DNA of 64,000 nucleotides. It comes from Bisporella sp. PMI_857. Its lineage: Eukaryota > Ascomycota > Leotiomycetes > Helotiales > Helotiaceae. Shown in pieces: positions 11,932-23,216 of this stretch (its first letter is position 1; each line of letters opens with the position of its first letter). The stretch spans positions 434,001 through 498,000 of the forward strand of contig JAJSPD010000013.1 of assembly GCA_021307315.1 (NCBI GenBank), read 5' to 3'. Made by a program: the position numbers and the translations under genes. The notes beneath the pieces are model-generated. The model was not told the origin of the DNA, did not search any database, and was given only the letters and a program-made list of their open reading frames with translations.

Positions 11932-13718
11932 TTAGAATTCGTTCTCTTCACTTCCTGAAATGATCACGTTGTTGACCTTCAGAACCATTCGACACAGCTG
12001 GGTAGCCAACATCAGTTGCTGTCGCTTGCCAATCAACGGGTCAATGACAAACGCGTCTCTCATATCATTACTCCCTGTCTGCATGCAGTCAACGCCCAAT
12101 CTGGAGTTCTTCTCTGTCACTTGTCGGCTCTTGATACTAGCAAGAGTCTCGATGGGTGACAGGCCTGAGTTCTCTGCAAGTGCCATAGGAACTGCATCTA
12201 AGGCATCTGCAAATGCACGCATAGCATACTGTTCAAGCCCCGGCGATTTTACAGCAGCTTCATCAACTGCGAGAGAACAGGCGATTTCAGCAGCTCCGCC
12301 TCCATAAACCACACGGTTGTCGCGAACAAGATTACGAACAACACAAAGAGCATCATGTAAGGAGCGTTTCGCCTCATCAATAATCTAATCAAAGCGTTAG
12401 CCAAACTCAATCTTACGACAAAATCATAGCTTACCATCTTGTTGCTTCCTCTGACAAAAACTGTGACAGCCCTCGTGTTTGCGCACTCCTCGATAACCAA
12501 CATCTTCTCTCTAGTTGTTCCGAAGCTCATTTCTCGTACTATACCAGCATTTCCGAGCTTCTCTGCGGATAGGTCTTCGAATCTTGGCACAATTCTGCCA
12601 TTCGTTGCAATGGCAATTAACTCGATTTCTGGTCCTCCAACCCATCGAACAGCAGGCAGATTATTTTGTAAGAGTAGATGATTCGCCTCATCATCGAAAC
12701 CCCATTGACATATAACAAGGTTCGCCCCAGTATCCTTGATTTGGTCAATCATCTCTGCGAACTTCTCCCTTTCATATGTTTGTAATTTCTTGAATTCCTC
12801 CACACTAGTGATGTCGAGATGATGCTTTGTCTTGGGTTTCGGTGGTTCGAACGCACAAGTAAGAATGGCGATCTTAGCATCTCGAACTTCAGAGGGCATC
12901 TGAGGGTGAGAGAAGTCTTTGTCAACAATAACACCCTGTACTAATAATGAATCCTCGAGTGAGCCTCCAAGCTTTCCGTCAACTTTGATGAGATCAAAGT
13001 CTACATCCTTACGATCAAGATCAGCCACAGATAAGATGGCATCCACGGCAATGTTCGCAAACTGATCATGAGCTTTGGAAACGATCTTGCTACCCAAGCT
13101 CGTCCTCGCAACTTTTACCAGATTCTCCTTTTGTGTTTTAGTAAACTCAATGGTGTCTGCAATCTTGTCCAGTTCGGCAACCGCAATATCACAAGCCTGG
13201 TCGTACCCATCTGCTATTCGAATAGGATGAATTCCCTTGTCGATGAGCTCTGCCGCTTGTTCTAATAAGGCCCCTGCAAGCACTACAACACCGGTTGTTC
13301 CGTCTCCTATCTCATCATCTTGTGACTTGGAGAGTTCTACTAGCAACTTCGCTACATGATTTGATATCTCCATCTGTCCTAAGATCGTAGCTCCATCGTT
13401 TGTTACAGTAATGTCTCCATCTGGGGATATTAAGATCTTGTCGAGGCCTCGAGGTCCAAGTGACGTTTTAACGATATTTGCTACCGTTCTTGCTGCCAGT
13501 ATGTGAGACTTTACCGCATCGTTGCCATGCTGTCGCTTCTTCTTTCCCTGACTTAAGCTCTGTTAACAAACTCTCAGCAGTTGGCAGGTATATTTGCTCA
13601 CTCTCTAACTACAATGAAAGGTCGCCCTTGCTCGTCTTTTACCACCTGGGCTATAGCAGTATTAGAATCGCATTTCTCTCAACCATAATATCACGGAAAG
13701 TAGGCATACCCTGGGACA
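11932..13718 (-). CDS. cct5: T-complex chaperonin subunit epsilon (CCT5)
   Basis: A subunit of the cytosolic TRiC/CCT ring that folds actin, tubulin and other proteins with ATP. Exons on the minus strand are 13718-13709, 13650-13602, 13551-12435 and 12384-11932, giving 542 residues. The first exon is only 10 nt (ATG TCC CAG G). The joined N-terminus reads [14 protein letters not shown], then [11 protein letters not shown], the epsilon-specific start, which fixes the first two introns. The ATP-site motif GDGTT lies near residue 102. The apical segment [20 protein letters not shown] and the later GGGAAEIA motif are typical of the subunit. The length matches fungal orthologues (about 550 aa), and every exon junction keeps frame. 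Confidence 0.96.
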
Positions 13719-15305
13719 TATCAATATCTAAGGGTATCTGTTAGCTGAAGCTATTATTGAGTTAGGGCATCAATTAGGCACTCACTCATAGCCATCCTGT
13801 CGAACCGTTTGGTTTTTGCAAATTCAAAAATCCCCTTTGAGATTACCGTCTGTGGAGAGGCAAATCCAAGGACTTATTTGTTGCTGATATGGCACCTTTG
13901 TCTTGTCAACGCGTTCCAAAGTTAAGTCGCGCTGTTAAACAGTTCATTTTGCCTTTCAATAATTTTTTGGTTAATTGCCTCAAATCTCAGGCATAGATGC
14001 AGCATTTGCTTGGCTCAACTCAACTTCCCATCCTGAACTCAAATCGTTCTTCTACAGCGCCACACCATTACTCCCTGCGGTTCCTCTTCCAATATCGTTT
14101 ACAAACTTATCTCCTTTTAAAATTCTACCGAATTACCAGATAAATCAGTAAATCGCAATGATACCAAGATACCTCACAAGCCGCCGAGCCACGTCACGTA
14201 TCAAGTCGCCGCAAGCCCAAGTGAAATAAAACTGTGTCTTTAAGTCATTCCTAGAAAGCACTAGACTGGTTTGCAACTCATTCTTCTGAAATAGTTCTGT
14301 AACTATGATGAGTCTGTGAATGCTCAACTTTGAGACAGTTCTGACTACAAACAGCAGTCGCCGCGCAGTACAGATCGTTAGACACATTAGTCTAGCTCAG
14401 TTTAGAACTCACCAAATATCATTGCTACTGATACGCAAGCACTGGGGCTATTTTAAAGGTTATAGTATCCTTTTGCTTCTCTTTCTGTAGAAAGATGTCT
14501 ATTCATCATTTTGACGTGACATGACCTAACTGTCAGTATCTTCTGCTCGGCGGCGACATCCATACGGTGATGACCTCTGCTTATAATGTTGGGACAGGGA
14601 AGCTTGACAAGTATCAAGAGCCTATAAAATAGCACCGTCATGATACAGCGGGCACTCTTAAACTTTATGCGACCGGGAAGCTCCGAGAAATTCTGCATGT
14701 TTTGAGAGAGCATCGTAGTGCAACCTATTATTTCTTTATTATTTTACACTACGTCATAAGGAAGGCACACGTGAATCAGTTTTCGTACCTACTGGTAGAT
14801 TTTGGTAATAGTTACATTAGGTCTATCACTCGATTATTTGCTTACGAAAACCATGAACCCCAACTCGTATTGCCTACAGAGTTTCTGGAGTCAATATGTG
14901 AGTAATCAAATATTAGTCTGACTTCTCATAGCCGAGATCCTGCCTTGATCTAGTGCTCGATAAATCGAAAGCTTCGTTTATTCTTGTCCCAAGCAGGTTG
15001 GCGGAAGGCTTGAGAAGAGACTTCTCGTAAAGGTAAATGGGAGATTCGTTGTACGTATATTTGTAGATAACGTGGTAACAAGCTTCCCCAGTGCGATTGA
15101 GCGAGGATTGATCCTGCTTATGGAAAACGAGGCGGATTGCTTATGGAGCTGCAATTCCAGCCAATGAAAGGCGTCACGGAGCTTAGTAACATGGGCCGAA
15201 ATACCATAGGATTCCTCCACTGCATATCCTATTTAAGGGAATACTTCGTCTACTCGTCTAGAGTGCAATGCCACCTAGTTCCCGCCTATCAACTCCTCAG
15301 TGGTC
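13719..15305. other. Divergent intergenic region, cct5 / Zn2Cys6 factor
   Basis: No gene is supported. Both flanking genes are transcribed outward, so promoters lie at each end. The minus strand near 14930-15220 has short frames with somewhat protein-like composition split between two frames, possibly a very old coding remnant, but no family could be named. Confidence 0.4.
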
Positions 15306-16852
15306 ATGGACTGTAAAGACAAAAAGGAGAAAAAACAGCTGAGAAGGGCCAAGGCTCCTAGGTCTCGTACAGGTTGTCGTACTTGGTTAGTTACAATCAT
15401 TACTCTTCATTTCACTTCCGTTATCAAAAATCCCAGTGAATCTTCTCTATATGTCCTAAGACTAACTATTGTAGCCGAATACGCCATATCAAATGTGATG
15501 AATCTCGCCCCCTGTGCCGAAACTGTAAGATTAGTGGGCGGGTATGCGACGGATATGCACAGCAGTCTAAGATGGGAAACGAGAGAATTTCGCCGAAGGA
15601 TTGCTTAGATTCTGACGCCTCTCTAACTTTGTCTGCTATACTACCTGAGACATTTGACGAGCGTCGCCACTTTTGTTTCTTCCAGCAGCGAACCGCTCCT
15701 GAATTATCCGGCTATTTTGACAAGGAATTCTACAACCACCTATTGCTACAAATTAGCCGTAATCAGCCGGCAATTAGACACGCAGTCATTGCTCTGGGTG
15801 CTCTTCACGAAAGTGTAAAACAGCAGGAACCTGCAAATGGAACGTTGAAGAGCTTGAGCCTGCGCCACTACATGAAAGCCATTCGAGAACTAGCTAGTGA
15901 TCTTGCTGATGCCCAACAGCGGGTGAGCGTGACATTGATATGTTGCGTGCTCTTTATATGGCTTGAAACAATCCAAGGAAATCATGTCCTGCGAATGCAG
16001 CAATTGGCTGGCGGCCTGAATATTTTGAGAGAATGGCATCGGAATGTAGTTGCATCTTCATGCAAAACATCTTTAGAAACTCAATTTATCCGAGATCATC
16101 TCGTTCCTTTATTCACTCGGTTGGACTTACAAGGCGTAACACTCGAGAACGGTCGTCAACCTCAGCTAGAGCTTCATCAACGCCTCTTGAATCCTCAGAG
16201 CCTTGGAATTCCAGCAGCTTTCTCATCGGTTGAGGAGGCAAGAGATTGGCTAGATATCCTCCTATATTGGTTGCATCATTCTATACGAAAGATCAATGAT
16301 GCCGAGATCAAAACTATTCAACAAAAAGGCCACATTCTACTCGAACAGTGGGAAGTGGCATTAAATGAGTATCTAAGAATCCAATATTGGACCAGTGACG
16401 CCAACATTCGAGCCTGCAAAATCCTTCGCATCTATCAGAAAATGTCGACTATAATGCTTGAGACAAGGATGTCTCATATAGAGTCAGATTACGAGCCTCT
16501 CAATGGTCAATTTCAGGATATCATGGCCATTGTTGAACCCCTCTTTGCGGCGGCTCAAGGTACAGGGAAGTTGGATGGCTTTCAATTCTCATTCGAGATG
16601 GGAGTTGTTGCTCCGTTGTTCTATGTCAGTAGCAAGTGCCAAAATCAGGAGATTCGAGCTCGTTCATTGACGCTGCTTCTGAAGTGTCCGCGCAATGGAG
16701 GGGTCTGGGATGGTCTAGGAGTCGCTAAGATGAGCTCTTTGGCAGAAGGGGGTAAACCGAAAATTGCGGAAAGGAATGAATGGGCCGATAGATATGATGC
16801 AGCTGCATCGGCAGGATCTAAGGCACCTGTCGCATCTGCTGGCTCTTCCTGA
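15306..16852 (+). CDS. Zn(II)2Cys6 transcription factor with fungal-specific domain
   Basis: A nuclear regulator with an N-terminal binuclear zinc cluster. Exon 1 is 15306-15385; an 89-nt intron splits the cluster right after its second cysteine codon begins; exon 2 is 15475-16852. The protein has 485 residues. The cluster is C24-X2-C27-X6-C34-X6-C41-X2-C44-X6-C51, preceded by a Lys/Arg-rich tail. From about residue 110 (FYNHLLLQISRNQPAIRHAV) it resembles the Fungal_trans_2 regulatory domain (PF11951 type), which mediates effector response in this class. The target genes are unknown. The nearest downstream gene is a sugar transporter nearly 2.9 kb away, so a regulatory link is only conjecture. 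Confidence 0.92.
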
Positions 16853-19727
16853 TTAACTTCTCGGACTACAGCTAAAACAGCACTCTATGAATGACATTCT
16901 CATTTGTGGAAATACGAAGCAACCACCATTTCTGGAGTAAGCTCGGCGGCAGTTGCATTACTGAAGAGGCCACTGGCTCCCATGCCTCGAACAGCTGTAT
17001 CACTTCAAAAAGCGAAGCGACCGCGGATATTAACTGAAATGGCTTGCTCATCAACAAATTACGGCCATATATCATCGATCCCAGGATAACCCAAGCCGCA
17101 CCCTCGCGTGTCTAGAAAACATCATCTAGTCATGTTGACTTCTACCACGAAACTGACGGTTGTATTCAGGCAGTATACGTACCCTGTTGCCAATACCCGC
17201 ACTTGATTAGATTGTTGTATGTTTGCTCGCTTGGAAAATTTAATATTATCGATATACACCCAAGCTAGATTGTTTGGACTGTTAGCTTCTCCGGGAAATT
17301 ATTATGTAGAAATCTATTGATGTGTTCTATCTCCTTGGGTCTCTACCGTACCTGCAGCCGCTCACTCTCAGCTCATCTATCAGCGATTGCAGTGCAATAT
17401 CAGGCATACGACGGTGCTAAAATTCAGGCTCGAAATGAAAGGGTTCTCCGTGTTCTGTCGCATTTTCATTCTTGCTGATCATTACCGAACCGTGGGACTG
17501 GGATTTACTCATGCTGCCCAGATAAAGAAGTTGATTCTAGAGCTTACCGACTTCAATGGGAAAGAAGGACATGCTTTTTTTTGGGTAGTACACATTCATG
17601 TACATCATTCCTATGTATATAGTCTGAGCCTAAAGTTTCACAAATACGTCCATCATGTGCCGACTTGAATGTCGCGGATAAACAAGTATCATCATGCCAC
17701 ACATGTTTCAAGTTTACTCACCTCGAATAGGCCAGTCGAACTTGTTTTAGATGCAGTAGGATTATAGAAACGAGTCCGTTATTGGTTTCCGGAGGCGTCT
17801 TTGTCAATCCGTGGCTAACAAAGGTGCGGGACCAACATATTCAGATGTAATCGCAATATACCCTTTAGAGTGCGGATCATTTTGTCTTCAATTAAGATCA
17901 AATAATGGCGTAATTGGCGAGAGTTTAATAAGCTTCACGCCAATGATGTTAGGCTCGAAGTCTTTTCTTGTTGGTGTTCAATCTGACATGGTGTGTCTCT
18001 CCAGGAATAGACATAGGATAACGTTGCAGTATTTTGATGTATTTGGTCCCTCTCTAAGGCTGCAATACATGTGGAATAAAATTTAATCCGGGAAATGTTG
18101 CGGCCTGGAATCTGTTCAATCGAATCTGAACGGCTCATTCTCTGGACATAACATAACTTGCCTCTGAGCAACAGAAGCTTAGTCACAAAGTATCTGCACA
18201 GACATTCCCCAATAGAGTGGCCATTGGCCAATTCCTCTCTCAAATGCTTGGCCTCGATTTAATATATCCTTGACGCAGCCGTCATCTTCCATATATTGGG
18301 TGTGGTACATGTACTTTTCCCAGTCCAGTAAACAAGTACCTCTGGATGAAATGCATGCAGTGTTACTGGTCATGTACGCTCGTTAATGCCATATGTCCGG
18401 ATCATGAGATCCTGTCTCGAGCCAAGAGATGATGGCATGGGACTAAACAATTGATTCTACATACGCGGAGAATCCAATATTCGCAAGTCATGTCTTAAAG
18501 TACGTACTAGATTTTGGAATGAAAGGACTTGATAAGATCGCCAACGATAGTGCAAAACACCATCAGACGATGAGGGCATTAAGAAGTCAAAATTGATGGC
18601 AATCCTTCTCTATGATCTGACATTTCCATTAATCTCCTATTGGCTGACATGACGACGTACAGCATTAACACGAGATTTACTTTTGCACGTGATTCTGATA
18701 TCATCTTTAGAAACAACCTCAGTTTTCCCCAAGCATAAATAAATTAATGCCAGGCAAGGAATCCGGCAAACGGCTCTCGGCAGACGAATAGCTCCAGGCC
18801 CAGCATCGTAAGCTAAAATAGAAGCTTTTTCCAGAACGCGATCGGCGTGTTTACTGAATCACGATACGTTTCACCTGATATTGTTCGTGTGCGCCACCCT
18901 CTCGTAGCCGGATTGGGACACACGACGACACGAGATGAAGGGCTCGCATTGACCATTTCCGGCTGCGTGGTAGGTTCGGGACGCCACCCTTTTCAAATCT
19001 AGGACAAACTCAAAAACGCGTGCACAAATGCTGCAATGCTGCGAAGACCCATCGCTTCTACAACATCTAGCTTCCAAGTCAGTGATCCAAGATAGCCTGA
19101 AGAATGGTTGTACGACAGCAGCGTAGCTGTTGTGGGAGTGCGGACCTCAGCTTCCGTGAAATGAAATGGCCAGGTTAGGGATAGACTGGCGGGAGGATGC
19201 ATCCCTTGTTGGCCTCTACTGCACAGTTAGTCTCCTGAATCTTCGCCGCAACATAACGGTGTGGTGGAGGGGCACAACAAACCAAACTGCGAACAAAGTG
19301 AGGAGGGGTGTTGACCAGTGCCAACTTAACCGACAGCCCATTATTTGTGGAATTCACAGTCCTCCATTTGTCCACGCAGCACTGTCTGCGCTCCACAGCG
19401 AAAAGGAGCGTCTGCCCGAGAATCCGGGGTGATCATGGTTGTATAATCAACGTTAAACCCTATCCAGCACCATGCTGGGGTTGTCTCCGTGGCGCACTGC
19501 GGAGGGCCAATCCCCCCTCCCAATTATTGACGAGGGTAGTGGAATTTCATGCATGCAATACTTATAGTGGTGCCAATTGCCATCCTCATGTGGCATTTCT
19601 TCCTGTGCTCTGATTTCAAAAGGCTTCTCATCTCTCCTTGTCGTCTTTCCATGACATACCGTCGATAGGTGTCGTCGACGTTGGTCTATTCGAGCGCTTG
19701 TTAATACTTGTGTGAGACTCTGCCACC
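16853..19727. other. Long gene-free interval
   Basis: Nearly 2.9 kb with no gene I can support. Open frames near 16870-17090, 17810-18370 and 18870-19600 are short, overlap on both strands, and lack recognisable motifs. The last few hundred bases must contain the promoter of the sugar transporter; a GTGGAGGGG stretch near 19262 fits the consensus of the carbon-catabolite repressor CreA (SYGGRG), though such matches are common by chance. Confidence 0.45.
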
Positions 19728-21479
19728 ATGTCTGACAAAGCTTGGGACGAGGTGTATGAGCATCGGTCCCCCCAGGCCGACGAGGTAAGCTACGACCAGC
19801 ATCGCTTTGAATTGCGCCAATAATTAATTCTCTGCTCCTAGAAACATGCCGAAGTCGAGGTCAAGATCGTCAGAGGAAATGAAGCCTTCAACGAAGCGAT
19901 GCTCAAGGAGCCCCCAAAGCCCTTTACCTTCCTAACCTTCCAACTATACGCCGCCTGCTTTATCGGCTTCTTCTGTGCAACCATGAACGGCTACGATGGT
20001 TCCCTCATTAACAACCTCCTGGCAAACCCGTACTTCCTAGAGTTTTACAACGGTCGAAACGATGGTATCTGGGCCGGTATCGTGACGGCCATGTACCAAA
20101 TCGGTGGTGTGGCTTCTCTCCCCTTCGTTGGACCTGCATCGGATACATTTGGACGACGTTTTGGTATGTGGATCGGATGTCTCTGCATCATCATCGGTAC
20201 CGTGATCCAGGGAGTAGCAACTCAGGCCAATGGTACCAAGCAGTTTATGGGTGGTCGTTTCTTGCTTGGATTCGGTGTCAACGTTGCATCCGCAGCTGGC
20301 CCAATGTATGTCGTTGAGGTCTCACATCCAGCGTATCGCGGTGTCGTGACCGCCATCTTTAACTGCTTCTGGTTTACCGGCTCTATCATCGCTAGTGGTG
20401 TTGCACGTGGAGGGTTGAATATCGGAGGAAACATCTCGTGGAGACTTGTCATCTGGATCCAGCTGATGTTCTCATCCATCATTTTCCTGGCAGCATACTT
20501 CCTCCCAGAATCTCCACGTTGGCTGTATGTCAACAACAAGCAGGCCGCTTCGAAGGCTATGTTGATCAAGTACCACGGTGATGGCAATCCAGACAGCGAG
20601 TGGGTAAAGCTGCAAATGCACGAGTACGAGGACCTGCTCGAGATGGATGGTTCCGATAAGCGATGGTGGGACTACTCCGCTTTGTTCAAGAACCGGTCGA
20701 CATGCTACCGCCTCTTCTGCAACGTCTGCATCTCTATCTTTGGACAATGGGCCGGTAACGCAGTCTTATCATACTTCATGGGCAAAGTGCTCGACACCAT
20801 CGGCATCCACAGCGAATTCGGCAAGGCGAACGTCATCCTTATCAACAACTGTCAGCAGTTCATGTTCGCACTTTTCGGGGCCGCTCTTGTAGACCGGGTT
20901 GGTCGTCGTCCTTTGTTATTGTTCTCGAATCTTGGATGCTGCGTTACATGGCTTGCCATGACGGTCTCTTCCGCGATGTATCAGCAATCCATCCCAGACG
21001 GAATGGACACCGGAACCAACAAGGTGGCGGGAACTGCTTGTCTTGCATTCATTTTCATCTTCGGAGCCGTGTACTCCATAGGTTTCACGCCTCTTCAAGC
21101 TCTTTACCCTGTCGAAGTCCTCTCTTTCGAGATGAGAGCCAAGGGAATGGGTTTCTCTGGTTTCGCTGTTGCAGCTGGTACGTTCTCTTCCCCCTTTTCT
21201 ACAATGAACGAATGCTAATAAAAATCAGCCGGTATGCTCAATCAATTTGCGTGGCCTGTGTCCATGGAACACATCGGTTGGCACACCTACATCATCTTCA
21301 CAATTTGGTGCGGTGTCCAAAGCGCTGTCGTCTATCTCTGGATCCCCGAGACGAAGAATCGCACGCTCGAAGAATTAGACGAGATCTTCAACTCCAAGAA
21401 CCCCGTCAAAGCCTCTCTGCAGAAGAAGCGGTTAGGCTTCGATGCATATGGAGATGTTGTCAACATCCAAGAAGTATAA
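19728..21479 (+). CDS. MFS sugar transporter (hexose/lactose permease type)
   Basis: A plasma-membrane proton-coupled sugar carrier of the Sugar_tr family. Exons 19728-19784, 19842-21177 and 21229-21479 give 547 residues. Family signatures are visible: GRRFGMW in the loop after helix 2, the PESPRWL motif at the end of helix 6, the VDRVGRRPLLL repeat of that loop in the second half, and PETKNRTLEELDEIF after helix 12. About twelve hydrophobic segments are apparent. The ATG has a favourable context (CCACC before it). Substrate cannot be told from sequence; many relatives are called lactose permease or hexose transporter. Confidence 0.95.
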
Positions 21480-22088
21480 GCAGAAAGCTCTTTTTTTTGC
21501 ATTTTCCTTGGGTAAAAAGAATAGCTGGCGGCGCTGGCGATTTATATATATATACAAAGCGGGAAGCTTGACGCCTATTATGATGTTATGTCCATTATTA
21601 CAATAAATAAAAAGCAGTAATATCTCATCTCTCCACCAAATTTCCCTTGTGGAAAGAAAGAGAGCATCCACGGTAAGTTACATCAAAAATAACCAACATT
21701 CCCAATCTGCTCTCCACACTCAATGCCTCACCTAGACCACCAAGAGAATCTCCCAATTTCTCTGCCACCCCCCAACCAATCTACACAAATACAAACAAAA
21801 ACTTTAAAACGGAATATCCCGTCTCTATACACGCAAATGGAAATCTCATCCGCCCCTGTAAACCCTCCCGATATAACAAGGTTCTAACCACCCCTCCCCT
21901 TAAACAACCGAACCACCTTCCTCCCCCCCAAAAAACACCGGTGAAGAAAAAAACGTATTTACCCATGCATGTAAGTACATGTATGTATGTAAATGACGTG
22001 CCCCATGTACATAACATGCGGAGCACCCTGCGGAGCACGAAGTACCGGGATTGCTCTCCGGAGATGAGCATGGAGTGCTTTCTCTAGA

Positions 22089-22109
22089 GGGGGGGAGGGG
22101 GAAGGGGGG
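22089..22109 (+). repeat. G-tract cluster (possible G-quadruplex)
   Basis: Runs of 7, 5 and 6 G separated by one or two A. Enough guanines are present to form a quadruplex intramolecularly. Confidence 0.6.
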
Positions 22110-22230
22110 AACTGTGCAGATCATGCGGAGAGAGGACCATGGGAGGTGCCTTGGTCCAGGAAAGGTTGGATAGTCAATGTGCCGGCGGGCTAGCTGCTCG
22201 ATGGAGGTAAGATGGTAGATGGTGGATGGA

Positions 22231-22248
22231 GGGAGGGAGGGGGAGGGG
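22231..22248 (+). repeat. Canonical G-quadruplex motif
   Basis: Four G runs (3, 3, 5 and 4) each separated by a single A. This is the textbook arrangement for a very stable parallel quadruplex, on the strand that is the sense strand of the upstream transporter transcript if read-through occurs. Confidence 0.75.
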
Positions 22249-23216
22249 AATTGCTGATCTGGTGACCGTTTGGATGGATAAGGTGAGCTGGGATTGGGAT
22301 TGGGACCGGGACTGCAAATGTGTATGTGGAACTGGAGGGGCCGAGGGATGTGACGATGTCGTGATGTGCCTTTCTATATTACTGTGTTAGACTGGGGTGA
22401 TGGGTTTGTGGGGAGCGCTTGCGAAGTGTTATGGGTTTGAAAGAAGAAGGGTGTGATTAGAGATATGTGTATTTTAATCTCCTTTTGTATGTGTGCTGGG
22501 TATCATTGTCACTAAGAGTTATTGACGTGCTTTGTGGAAAACTTGTGAGAGACTATGCTTGAGGTTGAGCAAGTTTAATGCTGTCGTCTAGGCCGTTGAG
22601 ATGTGATCTAGGCTTGCGGTTAGAGCTAAGGTTCGTAGTTGATAAGTACGATGTTCTAGGGTATTTAGTTAGCCTTATGTATAACATGGAGATAGAGCCG
22701 TGATGCTTGACGATCGTCTTAGAAGCTTGATGATATGATAGTGTCCGTCATCATATCGTTAATATAATACCGAGAATCTGGTGTTTTCAGATGCATATAC
22801 TATATATCTTACGTCTCATGACTATCATTACGACACTAGGGACTATCTACCAAGCATTGGATTTAATGGTAGGTTTCGAATTTGCAAAGGGCATCGAAAA
22901 GGTCCACTGTAGTACAAGATCACACATGGCCGAATACCAGGAAGTATTTATTAGGCACTCGCCCTTGTCTTAAGTAAGCTAATATGATATGTGAGCCAAA
23001 ACTATGCAGAAACAGGAGGACGAATAGAAGATGAGCTTTAAGTAGAGAGCATGTTAAAACGAATGCCATCACCACCTGGTATTATAGTACAGTGCGCCTC
23101 TAATCAATGCCTGTTCCACTTGCTACAACCCACTGTATATTACTCCAATCATAATATCATACACACTCGTAAATTATATGCCTTTCCAAAATGTAAAGTA
23201 TATGCTACATCTGCTG

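Larger units (their letters stand above)
21480..23216. other. Convergent gene-free interval with G-rich tracts
   Basis: The genes on both sides end here, so no promoter is required, yet the interval is 1.7 kb long. It has a TA repeat near 21545, a mixed CATG/GTAT-rich stretch near 21965-22000, and two strong G-tract clusters on the plus strand. No coding frame is convincing. Confidence 0.5.

Noticed and set aside
14380..14410. TAGCTCAGTTTAGAAC resembling a tRNA D arm
   Set aside because: No T arm or acceptor stem follows at the right distance.
14930..15220. Protein-like stretches in two minus-strand frames
   Set aside because: Neither frame is long, no start or family could be identified, and the two overlap; too weak to call a pseudogene.
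18179..18373. Minus-strand frame of 64 codons with mixed protein-like composition
   Set aside because: No domain, no neighbouring exon, and an overlapping frame on the same strand of equal quality.
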